Origin: Thiotrichales bacterium
GTDB taxonomy: Bacteria; Pseudomonadota; Gammaproteobacteria; Francisellales; CACEW01
Assembly (NCBI GenBank): GCA_947476405.1
Contig: CANJQG010000036.1
Coordinates: 1-18,528 of the forward strand
Direction of reading: 5' to 3'
Length of the DNA stretch: 18,528 nucleotides
A program made the translations under genes and the position numbers. Positions 6,950 through 15,100 of the stretch are shown in pieces (position 1 is the first letter of the stretch; each line of letters opens with the position of its first letter). Under the pieces are notes generated by a model, which had not been told where the DNA came from, did no database searches, and saw nothing but the letters and a program-made list of their open reading frames with translations.

Positions 6950-9376
6950 ATGTTAAATCTACGAGAATACCAATCTTCCACCCATCGACTCAGTGATTTA
7001 TTGCCCTGGGCGGCATTGGTGGCAGAAGGAATCATTCTCAATAAAGACGGCTCTTTTCAACGTACGATTGGCTTCCGCGGACCGGACTTGGAGTCTTCCA
7101 CCCCTCCACAACTCGTCGCTGCGACAGCACGCCTCAATAATGCTTTAAAGCGCCTGGGTTCAGGCTGGGCCATGTTTATTGAGGCTCGCCGCAAAAAAGC
7201 ACTTGGATATCCTGAAGAAGGCCATTTCCCTGATCCGCTTTCCTGGTTGATTGATGCCGAACGCCGGGATAGCTTTGAAAGCAGTGGAAATCATTATGAA
7301 AGCGTCTATTATCTGACCTTTCTTTATCTTCCCCCCAAAGAAACAGCAACCAAACTTTCACAACTTTTTTTACAAACGACTCAAAAAAACGTTGAACAAA
7401 ACTATGCAAAAGCTTTAGATTTTTTCTCTATTACAGTTGACCGCCTCTTTGATATCATGAAAGATTTCATGTTTGAAACAGCCAAACTAGATGATCAAGA
7501 AACCCTGACTTATCTCCACAGTACGATTTCGCATCGTTATCATCCGGTCCGCGTACCTGAAGTCCCTGTTTATCTCGATGGAGTCCTTGCTGACAGCCCG
7601 CTCACTGGCGGACTTGAACCTAAACTAGGCGATCAATATCTCAAAACCCTTTCCATTATGGGATTCCCCTCTAGTTCCGTGCCCGCCATCTTAGATCAAT
7701 TAAATCATTTGCCTCTGGAATATCGATGGATGACGCGTTTTTTACCGCTCGATAAAATGGATGCCGAAAAGGAACTCAAAAACTATCGCCGAAAATGGTT
7801 TGCTAAACGTAAAGGCATGCTGACTCTTCTGTCTGAAACCATTTCCAAAAGCGAAAGCGCCATGATTGATTCTGGCTCTATGCGTAAGTCACAAGATGCC
7901 GATGCTGCGCTACAGGAATTAGCGGATGATTTTGTTTCTTTTGGATATTACACGGCAACGGTGACCGTCTGGGATTCCGATTTACAAGTTGCAGAAGAAA
8001 AACTACGCGAAGTGGAACGAATTATCAATGGACTGGGCTTTGTCACAACGAACGAATCCATCAATGCCGTTGAGGCGTGGCTGTCCTCTTTGCCAGGCCA
8101 AGTTTATGCGAATGTGCGCATGCCCTTAATTCACAGTTTAAACCTAGCCCATCTGATCCCTTTTTCAGCATTATGGGCAGGCCCCGCGCGCAATGAACAT
8201 CTTAAAGCACCCGTGCTTATGTATGCTAAAACTGCCGGTAATACACCCTTTCGCTTCTCAAATTATGTTGGAGATGTCGGCCACCAAATGATTATTGGCC
8301 CCACCGGCTCCGGAAAATCTGTCTTTTTAAATATCATGGCCTTGCAATTTTTACGCTATGAAAATGCACAAGTTTTTATTTTTGATAAAGGCGGTAGTTT
8401 TTTAGCAACGACGCTTTCAGTCAACGGTGAATATTATGATGTGGGTTCGCAAGATAGTCGCGGCTTAGTTTTTCAACCTCTGGCCAAAATTGATCAATTA
8501 AACGAACGTATTTTTGCATCAGAATGGCTCCTTGAATTACTTAAAAATGAAAAACTTGAGATCGATTCTGAACTCAAAGAAAATATTTGGGACGCTCTCT
8601 CCAATCTTGCAAATGCACCCCAGCATCAACGTACCCTGACTGGATTATCTGCCTTGGTTCAAAATCAGAAAATTCGCCTGGCTCTTGAACCTTACTGCCT
8701 CGCCGGCGCTTATGGCAATATTCTGGATGCCGATCATGAAACATTTAAAACAAAACGCTTTCAATGTTTTGAAATGCAAGAGCTGATGCAAACACCTGAA
8801 ATTATTCCGCCTGTACTCAGCTATATTTTCCACGCCTTGCAGAAAAATTTTGATGGACGCCCTACTTTACTGGTTCTCGATGAAGCTTGGCTTTTCCTGG
8901 AACACAGCATTTTTTCAAGCAAAATTAAAGAGTGGCTAAAAACCTTAAGAAAACTCAATGTTTCTGTTATTTTTGCCACACAATCTGTTGATGATACACT
9001 CAGTTCGAGCATCGCTTCCAGCCTTTTAGAATCTTGCCCCTCTCGGATTTTTCTGCCCAATGATCGTGCACTAGAGCCCAATATTCAAGAAAAATATATT
9101 GCCCTTGGCCTCAATGATAAACAAATCAATATCATTGCGCATGCTGAGCCCAAACGTCAGTATTATTTTGAGTCGCACTATGGAAATGCTTTATTTGATT
9201 TAAATCTCTCACCGCTGGCGCTCGCAATTTGCAGCGTAAGTCGCCCTCAAGATAAAGTCGCTTTACTCAATCTCCACAATGAAGTAGGGGATAAAAACTT
9301 TTTAATCCGCTATTTAGAATACAAAAAATTAAACTGGGCTGTAAAAATTTTAAAAGAAAGGGGACAATATGTCTGA
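6950..9376 (+). CDS. trbE: TrbE/VirB4-family secretion ATPase
   Basis: The large conserved ATPase of type IV secretion, 808 aa, within the usual size of TrbE. The N-terminal CagE/TrbE/VirB domain begins with LREYQSSTHRLSDLLPWAAL and contains IEARRKKALGYPEE. The C-terminal RecA-like domain has Walker A GPTGSGKS at residues 450-457 (Lys456) and Walker B LLVLDEAWLFLE with Asp644 and Glu645. Motifs after it (LRKLNVSVIFATQSVDD, SCPSRIFLPN) are standard. It energises pilus assembly and substrate transfer at the inner membrane. Both nucleotide-binding motifs are intact, so the ATPase should be functional. The last 8 bases overlap the next gene. Confidence 0.95.
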   Translation: MLNLREYQSSTHRLSDLLPWAALVAEGIILNKDGSFQRTIGFRGPDLESSTPPQLVAATARLNNALKRLGSGWAMFIEARRKKALGYPEEGHFPDPLSWLIDAERRDSFESSGNHYESVYYLTFLYLPPKETATKLSQLFLQTTQKNVEQNYAKALDFFSITVDRLFDIMKDFMFETAKLDDQETLTYLHSTISHRYHPVRVPEVPVYLDGVLADSPLTGGLEPKLGDQYLKTLSIMGFPSSSVPAILDQLNHLPLEYRWMTRFLPLDKMDAEKELKNYRRKWFAKRKGMLTLLSETISKSESAMIDSGSMRKSQDADAALQELADDFVSFGYYTATVTVWDSDLQVAEEKLREVERIINGLGFVTTNESINAVEAWLSSLPGQVYANVRMPLIHSLNLAHLIPFSALWAGPARNEHLKAPVLMYAKTAGNTPFRFSNYVGDVGHQMIIGPTGSGKSVFLNIMALQFLRYENAQVFIFDKGGSFLATTLSVNGEYYDVGSQDSRGLVFQPLAKIDQLNERIFASEWLLELLKNEKLEIDSELKENIWDALSNLANAPQHQRTLTGLSALVQNQKIRLALEPYCLAGAYGNILDADHETFKTKRFQCFEMQELMQTPEIIPPVLSYIFHALQKNFDGRPTLLVLDEAWLFLEHSIFSSKIKEWLKTLRKLNVSVIFATQSVDDTLSSSIASSLLESCPSRIFLPNDRALEPNIQEKYIALGLNDKQINIIAHAEPKRQYYFESHYGNALFDLNLSPLALAICSVSRPQDKVALLNLHNEVGDKNFLIRYLEYKKLNWAVKILKERGQYV

Positions 9377-9650
9377 TTTAACCACGCAACGTGATATGAT
9401 TTCGTATTCCTACGGTCAGATCAACACACCCTTTAAACGCGCAATGCAAACAGAAGATCAAGAAATTGGCATCCACCTCAAAGCCGCTCAATTTTGGAGA
9501 CTCATGAGCTTTTTTTGTCTCGTGAGCAGCTTTATTATTTTATTATTTTCAGCATTGGAGTTGATGTCACCGAGTGTTCGTGTCATCGGCGCGAATGTCT
9601 TTCCAAATGGTTTTGTCCAAAATATCGGACTGCTCATGGAGAAAAAATAA
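9369..9650 (+). CDS. Small inner-membrane protein resembling the N-terminus of TrbF/VirB8
   Basis: A 93-aa protein with one membrane segment (about 45-63). It starts inside the end of trbE with a good ribosome-binding site (AAAGGGG at 9356-9362). Its N-terminus matches the cytoplasmic and membrane part of the adjacent TrbF with identical spacing: Pro21, Ile33-Gly34 and Trp43 here, against Pro17, Ile29-Gly30 and Trp39 in TrbF (P-x11-IG-x8-W). After the membrane helix only about 30 residues remain (SVRVIGANVFPNGFVQ), like the first periplasmic strand of TrbF. The VirB8 periplasmic domain itself is missing. It may be a truncated duplicate that modifies the VirB8 layer, or a separate component. 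I know of no standard trb name for it. Confidence 0.78.
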   Translation: MSDLTTQRDMISYSYGQINTPFKRAMQTEDQEIGIHLKAAQFWRLMSFFCLVSSFIILLFSALELMSPSVRVIGANVFPNGFVQNIGLLMEKK

Positions 9651-9652
9651 GC

Positions 9653-10339
9653 ATGACTCAAGTAACCCCCAAAAACCAACCTGCTTCGAATAATCTCACC
9701 CCCTATGAACAAGCTTATCTAGAATGGTCGGCGCGCATTGGCGATGCACGAACGCAGGCTCAAAATTGGCAAAAAATTGGCATCCTTTCACTCATCGTGC
9801 TTATTTTATTTCTCCTTCTTTTTATGGGTTTTTTCAGCATGAAAAAAACATACGTTTATGTTGCACAAGTTACCCCTAATCAAGAAACCCAGCTGATTCA
9901 TTTACCACAAACCCTGAAAACGACTTCTGCAGAGCAAGCCTATTTTATCAATCAATTTATTACCAATATCATGTCTCTTCCAATCGATCCTGTGATCGCA
10001 AGACAAAACTGGTTTAATGCTTTTGACTTTGTAAGCGGCCAGGCTGTAGCACAACTCACACAATATGCACAAAACACCAACCCCCTGCAATCATTAGGGC
10101 AAACTACCAAGTCTGTTCAAATCAATAATTTTAATGTCGTGAGTGATCAATCAATTCGGTTTACCTGGACGGTGACCAGCTATAATAATCAGGGGCAAAC
10201 CCAAAACCAAATCACTCAAAGCGGCATCTTTACGATCACGCAGGGCAGCCCTCCAGGCAATCAAGTCGAATTACTTAAAAACCCATTTGGCTTAAAAATA
10301 ACTTTCTTTAGTATTAACAATGAGGGCTCATCATCATGA
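9653..10339 (+). CDS. trbF: TrbF/VirB8-family inner-membrane core protein
   Basis: A 228-aa bitopic protein: a cytoplasmic N-terminus with the TrbF motif LTPYEQAYLEWSARIGDAR followed by NW, one membrane helix at about 42-62, then a periplasmic NTF2-like VirB8 domain ending in NPFGLKITFFSI (family NPLGxxVxxxSW). VirB8 nucleates the inner-membrane complex and contacts VirB10 and VirB4. The reading frame is open further upstream to 9494, but that would be antisense to nothing and overlap the preceding gene by 157 bp. The ATG at 9653 has GGAG at 9638-9641 and places the family motif at the correct position. The stop overlaps the trbG start (ATGA). Confidence 0.9.
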   Translation: MTQVTPKNQPASNNLTPYEQAYLEWSARIGDARTQAQNWQKIGILSLIVLILFLLLFMGFFSMKKTYVYVAQVTPNQETQLIHLPQTLKTTSAEQAYFINQFITNIMSLPIDPVIARQNWFNAFDFVSGQAVAQLTQYAQNTNPLQSLGQTTKSVQINNFNVVSDQSIRFTWTVTSYNNQGQTQNQITQSGIFTITQGSPPGNQVELLKNPFGLKITFFSINNEGSSS

Positions 10340-11370
10340 CATTTTCACCCCTTTTTAGAAGCTTAATCATTCTGATTCCACTTGCAACGCTAAGCGCTTG
10401 TGCAGCGGCACCCACTACAGATAGCGGCTTACAATCGACCAATGTCAATCTGGGACAAAATTCACCCGCTGTTTATGTTCAAGCCAATCCCCCTGGCACT
10501 GTAAAACAAATCATTACACAATATGTTCCCGTCCCGATGCCAGGCCAATTGATGCCAGAACCCTCTCCAACAACGCTTGCAAAGACCCCTGCTTTTAGCT
10601 CGCCCACTGCAGCGGTAGATTATGCAAATCAACAAGCCACGGCTCAACCGACCAGTAGCGGTTTTTTTAATTCGATGATGACTTATAACTATACAGATGG
10701 CTCACTTTATACGATTTACTGTGCACCTCTTAAAATTACGGATGTGGCGCTACAGCCAGGTGAAAAACTGATTTCTGAAGCAGCCGGGGATACCCTACGT
10801 TGGCAAATTGCCCAAACCTATAGCGGCAGCGGGGATACCTTAACTCAACATATTTTAATTAAACCAAATCAATCCGGCTTAAACAATACCGTGATTATTA
10901 CCACAGATCAGCGCGTGTATCATTTGGTTTTACAATCGACTGATTCTAGCTATATGGCAGCAGTTAATTGGAATTATCCCAATAATATGGTGACTTATGC
11001 ATCCAGCAATGCAAGCCCGCTCAGCAATCCCTTTGCAAACGCACCTTCAAATAGCCCAAGCATTGACTTAAATAAATTAGACTTTAATTACGCCTATTCT
11101 CTTTCTGAAGGCTCAAAACCAGATTGGTATCCTGTCCGTATCTTTAATGATGGCAGGCAAACCTATATCCAGTTACCCGCAACCTATACCGCAGCACAAA
11201 TGCCCGTTCTTTATGTTGCAGATAATAATGGTAACTATGGGACTATGGTGAATTGGCGCTATCGCTCCCCTTATATCATTACCGATGTGGTACTACAAAA
11301 AGCACGACTTCAAACTGGAGTCGAAAAAACAGGCCAAACCATTGTTCAAATTCAACATAATGAAGGCTAG
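10336..11370 (+). CDS. trbG: TrbG/VirB9-family outer-membrane core protein with lipobox
   Basis: A 344-aa VirB9/CagX/TrbG-type protein. The signal peptide ends in LSAC with Cys22, so a lipoprotein is predicted. A proline- and serine-rich linker (about 45-110) precedes the N-terminal beta domain (YTDGSLYTIYCAPLKITDVALQ... GDTLRWQIAQ, about 118-155). The C-terminal domain ends with TDVVLQKARLQTGVEKTGQ and the tail of the family. VirB9 forms the outer-membrane ring with VirB10 and VirB7. The lipobox could supply the membrane anchor normally given by VirB7/TrbH, neither of which is seen in this cluster. The start overlaps the trbF stop by 4 bases; the next gene follows after 5 bp. Confidence 0.9.
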   Translation: MTFSPLFRSLIILIPLATLSACAAAPTTDSGLQSTNVNLGQNSPAVYVQANPPGTVKQIITQYVPVPMPGQLMPEPSPTTLAKTPAFSSPTAAVDYANQQATAQPTSSGFFNSMMTYNYTDGSLYTIYCAPLKITDVALQPGEKLISEAAGDTLRWQIAQTYSGSGDTLTQHILIKPNQSGLNNTVIITTDQRVYHLVLQSTDSSYMAAVNWNYPNNMVTYASSNASPLSNPFANAPSNSPSIDLNKLDFNYAYSLSEGSKPDWYPVRIFNDGRQTYIQLPATYTAAQMPVLYVADNNGNYGTMVNWRYRSPYIITDVVLQKARLQTGVEKTGQTIVQIQHNEG

Positions 11371-11375
11371 TCACG

Positions 11376-12662
11376 ATGACTGATGAAAAAAAAGTGTCCA
11401 CTTCCTTACTCAGCAAGATTAAGCCCGCTGTTGCGACCTTGAATAAAAAGTTGATCATCGCGATTGCAGGTGTTTTAGCTGTCCTTATTTTAATTATTTT
11501 GATTAATTCTCTGGATCAGGCCCCTGCTAATATGGGAGGGGGCACAACAACACGCTCAGGCTCCGGCCTAGCAGGCACTCCACCGGGAAATGTCTCAGGC
11601 TTACCTTCAAGCTACAGCGCAGGAGATCAAATCAATAGCATGTTGAATCGGGATGTTAATGGACTCAGCCCTGCCGCTGCACATCAAATTTCAGCCCTAC
11701 AAACTGAACAGCAAACCCTTCAACAACAACTCATGCAAATGCGACAACAGGGCCTGAATACTGCCAGCAATCAACCCTCTCCTTTTTCTCAGGAAGCGGC
11801 ATCCAGTTCGATCTTTTTTGCAGGTGGCGCTCCCCCTCCCAGCAATCAGCAGCCTGAAAATTCAACTACAGGAAAAAAAGATGCTGACAATACATCTAAA
11901 AATGGGACCGACAATACTTATCAACAACAAAATATGCAAGGTCAAAAACTCGATTTCTTGACCAGCCAGCCCAGCAAAGCAATTTACAATGACAATACCG
12001 TCCAATACCCCGCTTCTCCTTATATTTTACAAGCAGGAAGTGTCATTCCAGCGCTTCTTCAATCTAAAATTTCGACTAACTTACCGGGTACCGTCACTGC
12101 AATTGTCAGCCAGGATGTCTATGATTCCATTAGCGGACAATACTTGCTTATTCCACGAGGATCCCGATTGATTGGCTCTTACAATTCAACAGTTTCATTT
12201 GGTCAAGATCAAGTTCAGGTAAAGTTTACTCGACTGATTCGTCCTGATGGCACATCTATTTTACTTCCCAATCAGGAAGGAACGGATGCGATGGGCACTG
12301 CCGGCTTCAAAGATGATGTCAATAATCATTGGGGTCGCATTATTGGCAGTGCTGTTTTATCAGCCGTCTTTAGCCTGCCTGCTTTGGTTGCCACAAATGA
12401 ATTAAACACGAATAATTCAACTAGCTGTGGCCCGAATGGTTGTACGAATAATGGCAATTCTGCAGGCAGTGTATTAAGTGCATCTGCATTGCAAAGCATG
12501 GGCCAAGGCGCATCACAAGTTGGAACACAAATTGCCACACAAAGCTTAAATATTCAGCCTAATATTATTATTAATGCAGGGTATCAATTCTCGGTGATGG
12601 TCACAAAAGATATTGTTCTTCCACCTTACAGCGAGGGCACTAATAATGTGGGCCATCCGTAA
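11376..12662 (+). CDS. trbI: TrbI/VirB10-family core-complex protein
   Basis: A 428-aa VirB10-type protein that spans the envelope. It has a short cytoplasmic N-terminus, one membrane helix (about 26-45, KLIIAIAGVLAVLILIILI), a long Gly/Ser/Gln/Asn-rich periplasmic linker to about 195, and a conserved C-terminal beta-barrel domain. The landmarks are AGSVIPALLQSKISTNLPGT, QDVYDSISGQYLLIPRGSRLIGSY, QVKFTRLIRPDG and the final FSVMVTKDIVLPPY, all typical of TrbI/VirB10. VirB10 links the ATPases to the outer-membrane pore and responds to energy state. An intact barrel domain argues for a working channel. The 3' end overlaps the next gene by 17 bases. Confidence 0.93.
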   Translation: MTDEKKVSTSLLSKIKPAVATLNKKLIIAIAGVLAVLILIILINSLDQAPANMGGGTTTRSGSGLAGTPPGNVSGLPSSYSAGDQINSMLNRDVNGLSPAAAHQISALQTEQQTLQQQLMQMRQQGLNTASNQPSPFSQEAASSSIFFAGGAPPPSNQQPENSTTGKKDADNTSKNGTDNTYQQQNMQGQKLDFLTSQPSKAIYNDNTVQYPASPYILQAGSVIPALLQSKISTNLPGTVTAIVSQDVYDSISGQYLLIPRGSRLIGSYNSTVSFGQDQVQVKFTRLIRPDGTSILLPNQEGTDAMGTAGFKDDVNNHWGRIIGSAVLSAVFSLPALVATNELNTNNSTSCGPNGCTNNGNSAGSVLSASALQSMGQGASQVGTQIATQSLNIQPNIIINAGYQFSVMVTKDIVLPPYSEGTNNVGHP

Positions 12663-12996
12663 TCTTGCCTTTCTGACTTTAGCTTATAGCGCTTGTATTT
12701 ACGCAGACTCACCGATTGATCCCAGCATTAATTCATTACCCGGGACCACAACGACGCCCCCTTCAATCCAAGCTAATGCACCAGGAGCCCCCTCTTCCTC
12801 ATCTTCCTCAGGAAATACAATGGGCGCACAGGCTCAGCAAAACACGATCACTGCAATGAAAACATTTAAAAACTTGAGTTACAAGAAATTATCCCAAACA
12901 GAAAGTAATGATCAAAATAGCAATCCACCCCTCACTGAATTTCCGACTCAAAACCAAGATAATTCGTCAAACGATAACGCATCAGGATACGAATAA
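12646..12996 (+). CDS. Low-complexity exported protein of the secretion operon
   Basis: A 116-aa protein that I do not recognise. A signal peptide (MWAIRNLAFLTLAYSACIYA, likely cut after residue 20) precedes a Ser/Pro/Gln/Asn/Thr-rich body with a run of six serines. A short more ordered basic stretch, NTITAMKTFKNLSYKKL, sits in the middle. The YSAC around Cys17 is a poor lipobox because the -3 residue is Tyr. The start at 12646 is preferred over 12613 because GAGGG at 12633-12637 lies 8 bases upstream and the signal peptide then begins correctly. It overlaps the end of trbI by 17 bp and its stop overlaps the trbL start by one base. It holds the place where IncP plasmids carry trbJ and trbK, but no similarity to VirB5/TrbJ is visible. 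Confidence 0.7.
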   Translation: MWAIRNLAFLTLAYSACIYADSPIDPSINSLPGTTTTPPSIQANAPGAPSSSSSSGNTMGAQAQQNTITAMKTFKNLSYKKLSQTESNDQNSNPPLTEFPTQNQDNSSNDNASGYE

Positions 12997-14120
12997 TGGA
13001 CGGACAAACTACGATCAGCCCTTTTATTTTTGACACCATTCAAAACACGTATATCAATCATTTATTGCAATTATTTGCCATGATGAGCCATTATGCAATG
13101 CAGCTTTTTTATGTTTTAGCTGCGCTTGAAATTGCTTTTTTCGGCCTAATCTGGGCACTAAAACAGCAAGAGTTAATGGGACAGTTTCTATTTAAAATCA
13201 TCAAGCTCGGCTTCATTTTTTATATCATAACGAACTATGCCAGCTTATTGAGCATTCTGGTTAATGGCTTGACGCAAATCAGTTTACATGGCGTCGGCTC
13301 AGGCGCTGCAAAAATAATTTTTAGCCCAGACCTATTATGGAAATATGGTTTTGACAGTGCGATTTCACTCCTGTCCTTAGCGGTACAATATGGCTCAACT
13401 AATTTTGGAATTACCGCCATTTATTTAATTTTAGGTTTTGGAATTTTAACCCTCTTTGCCCTCATTGCCTGTCAGATCATTTTATTAGTGACGTCTTTTT
13501 ATATTCTTGCGCTCATTTCACTTTTATTTTTACCCTTTGGAGCGTTTGGCCTAACGGAAGACTTTCTGAGCACGGCGATTCAAAACTTGCTTAAAGCCGC
13601 AGTAAAAATATTTGCTGTGATTTTAATTGTAGGTATTGGAATCAGCGTCTGGGCGACATTCAACCCCACTTCTTACAGCAACACCACCACATTGGATCAA
13701 CCACTTGGACTCTTTTTTGCAACACTTATTATTGCTATTTTAACCTGGAAAGTTCCTTCCATTGTCGCTGAAGTAGTGGGTCATTTTGGAGGTGTTTTAT
13801 TCCCCTCTTCCTCAGGCTCAAGCCCTTCAAGTGCACCCAGTATCACGGTGACCAGCAACCTATCCAGCATGGCCTCTCCCCTCGCAGCAGCAACCCAATT
13901 ACAAGGCACAACCTCAGCTGCCTCTGCCATTTCGGGAGGACATGCTTCCGCCACGAATGTCAGTGGATCCTCTGTTTCAGTATCGGGAGGAAGCACTGCC
14001 GCCCCGAATTTATCGGGAGTCAACAAAGAGCTCTCCGAGCTCAATAAAGCGGTGAAAATGCAAAATGAAGGAATCTCTCGAGAAACCTTAAGCAAACTCA
14101 AATCGACCTTTAAGGAGTAG
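12996..14120 (+). CDS. trbL: TrbL/VirB6-family polytopic inner-membrane protein
   Basis: A 374-aa membrane protein of the TrbL/VirB6 type, the inner-membrane channel component. About six hydrophobic segments are visible near 32-54, 64-86, 138-158, 160-185, 200-220 and 235-255. The family blocks are LEIAFFGLIWAL in the first helix, LLFLPFGAFGLTEDF after the fourth and the SVWATF loop. The C-terminal 100 residues (about 270-345) are rich in Ser, Ala, Gly and Thr. A short charged helix (NKELSELNKAVKMQNEGISR, about 344-363) ends the protein. The start shares a base with the preceding stop; trbB follows after 5 bp. Confidence 0.88.
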   Translation: MDGQTTISPFIFDTIQNTYINHLLQLFAMMSHYAMQLFYVLAALEIAFFGLIWALKQQELMGQFLFKIIKLGFIFYIITNYASLLSILVNGLTQISLHGVGSGAAKIIFSPDLLWKYGFDSAISLLSLAVQYGSTNFGITAIYLILGFGILTLFALIACQIILLVTSFYILALISLLFLPFGAFGLTEDFLSTAIQNLLKAAVKIFAVILIVGIGISVWATFNPTSYSNTTTLDQPLGLFFATLIIAILTWKVPSIVAEVVGHFGGVLFPSSSGSSPSSAPSITVTSNLSSMASPLAAATQLQGTTSAASAISGGHASATNVSGSSVSVSGGSTAAPNLSGVNKELSELNKAVKMQNEGISRETLSKLKSTFKE

Positions 14121-14125
14121 CGCAA

Positions 14126-15073
14126 ATGAAATACGCTAATCTTGCCAAACAGCGCTATCTAGACATGCTGGAAACCGCATGTGGCCCCACAATCATGGGC
14201 TACTTTAATGACCCCAGCATTATTGAAATCATGTTAAATCCGAATGGGGAACTCTTTATCGAACGCCTCACTCAAGGAAAAGTTAAAACCGGCATTATTG
14301 TCCCTTTAAGTCAAAGTGAAAACATTATTAAATTAGTTGCCAGCTATAAAAATCAAGTCATTCATGAAAAATCACCCATGATTGCAACGGATATTCCTTT
14401 TCTGGGTGCACGATTTCAAGGCTGGATTCCACCCGTCGTCACCCAACCGACTTTTTCTATTCGAAAACGAGCGACTCAAATTTTTGGACTGGATCATTAT
14501 GTCAATAAAAAAATCCTTTCAGCTGAACAGGCTATATTTCTAAAAGAAGCGGTGTTAAATCATAAAAATATTATTATTGCAGGGGGGACAAGTTCAGGAA
14601 AAACAACCTTTACCAATGCATTATTGGATATCTTAAGTGGGACGCAAGAACGTATTTTAGTTTTGGAAGATTTGCCAGAGCTACAAGTGCTTGCAGAAGA
14701 TATTGTTACTTTAAACACCAGCGAAACGGTTTCGATGCGAGACCTTGTCAAAGGCTCACTTCGCATGCGCCCTGACCGCATCATTGTGGGCGAAGTTCGT
14801 GATGGCGCAGCCCTAGAATTACTCAAAGCCTGGAACACCGGTCACCCCGGAGGCATCTGCACCCTCCATGCAAATAGTGTTGAATCTACCCCTTATCGCC
14901 TGGAAGATTTAATTCGCGAAATCTCAATCAGCATTCCTCATTATTTGATCACTGAAGCCATCGATATCGTCGTCTTCATCGAACGCCTCAAAGATGGTAC
15001 CCGCCGCGTCAAAGATATTGGCAGCCTCAAAACAGAACACTCTGGACAATATGAGTTTACAAAAATTTTATAA
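14126..15073 (+). CDS. trbB: TrbB/VirB11-family traffic ATPase
   Basis: A 315-aa hexameric secretion ATPase on the cytoplasmic face. The N-terminal domain (GYFNDPSIIEIMLNPNGELF) is the usual TrbB start. Walker A is GGTSSGKTT at residues 153-161 (Lys159). The Asp-box region is LVLEDLPELQ, and Walker B is RIIVGEVRDG with Glu223. The His-box TGHPGG has His240, followed by TLHANS. All catalytic motifs are present. In IncP plasmids trbB is the first gene of the operon; here it is the last. It converges on prs, with 27 bp between the two stops and no clear terminator hairpin. Confidence 0.95.
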   Translation: MKYANLAKQRYLDMLETACGPTIMGYFNDPSIIEIMLNPNGELFIERLTQGKVKTGIIVPLSQSENIIKLVASYKNQVIHEKSPMIATDIPFLGARFQGWIPPVVTQPTFSIRKRATQIFGLDHYVNKKILSAEQAIFLKEAVLNHKNIIIAGGTSSGKTTFTNALLDILSGTQERILVLEDLPELQVLAEDIVTLNTSETVSMRDLVKGSLRMRPDRIIVGEVRDGAALELLKAWNTGHPGGICTLHANSVESTPYRLEDLIREISISIPHYLITEAIDIVVFIERLKDGTRRVKDIGSLKTEHSGQYEFTKIL

Positions 15074-15100
15074 TCGCGCGCAAATCCCGCTTTTTGATCT

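Noticed and set aside
9494..9652. Longer form of TrbF starting at 9494
   Set aside because: The extra 53 residues overlap the 93-aa gene in another frame and look like an out-of-frame translation of it; the ATG at 9653 has a ribosome-binding site and the correct family start.
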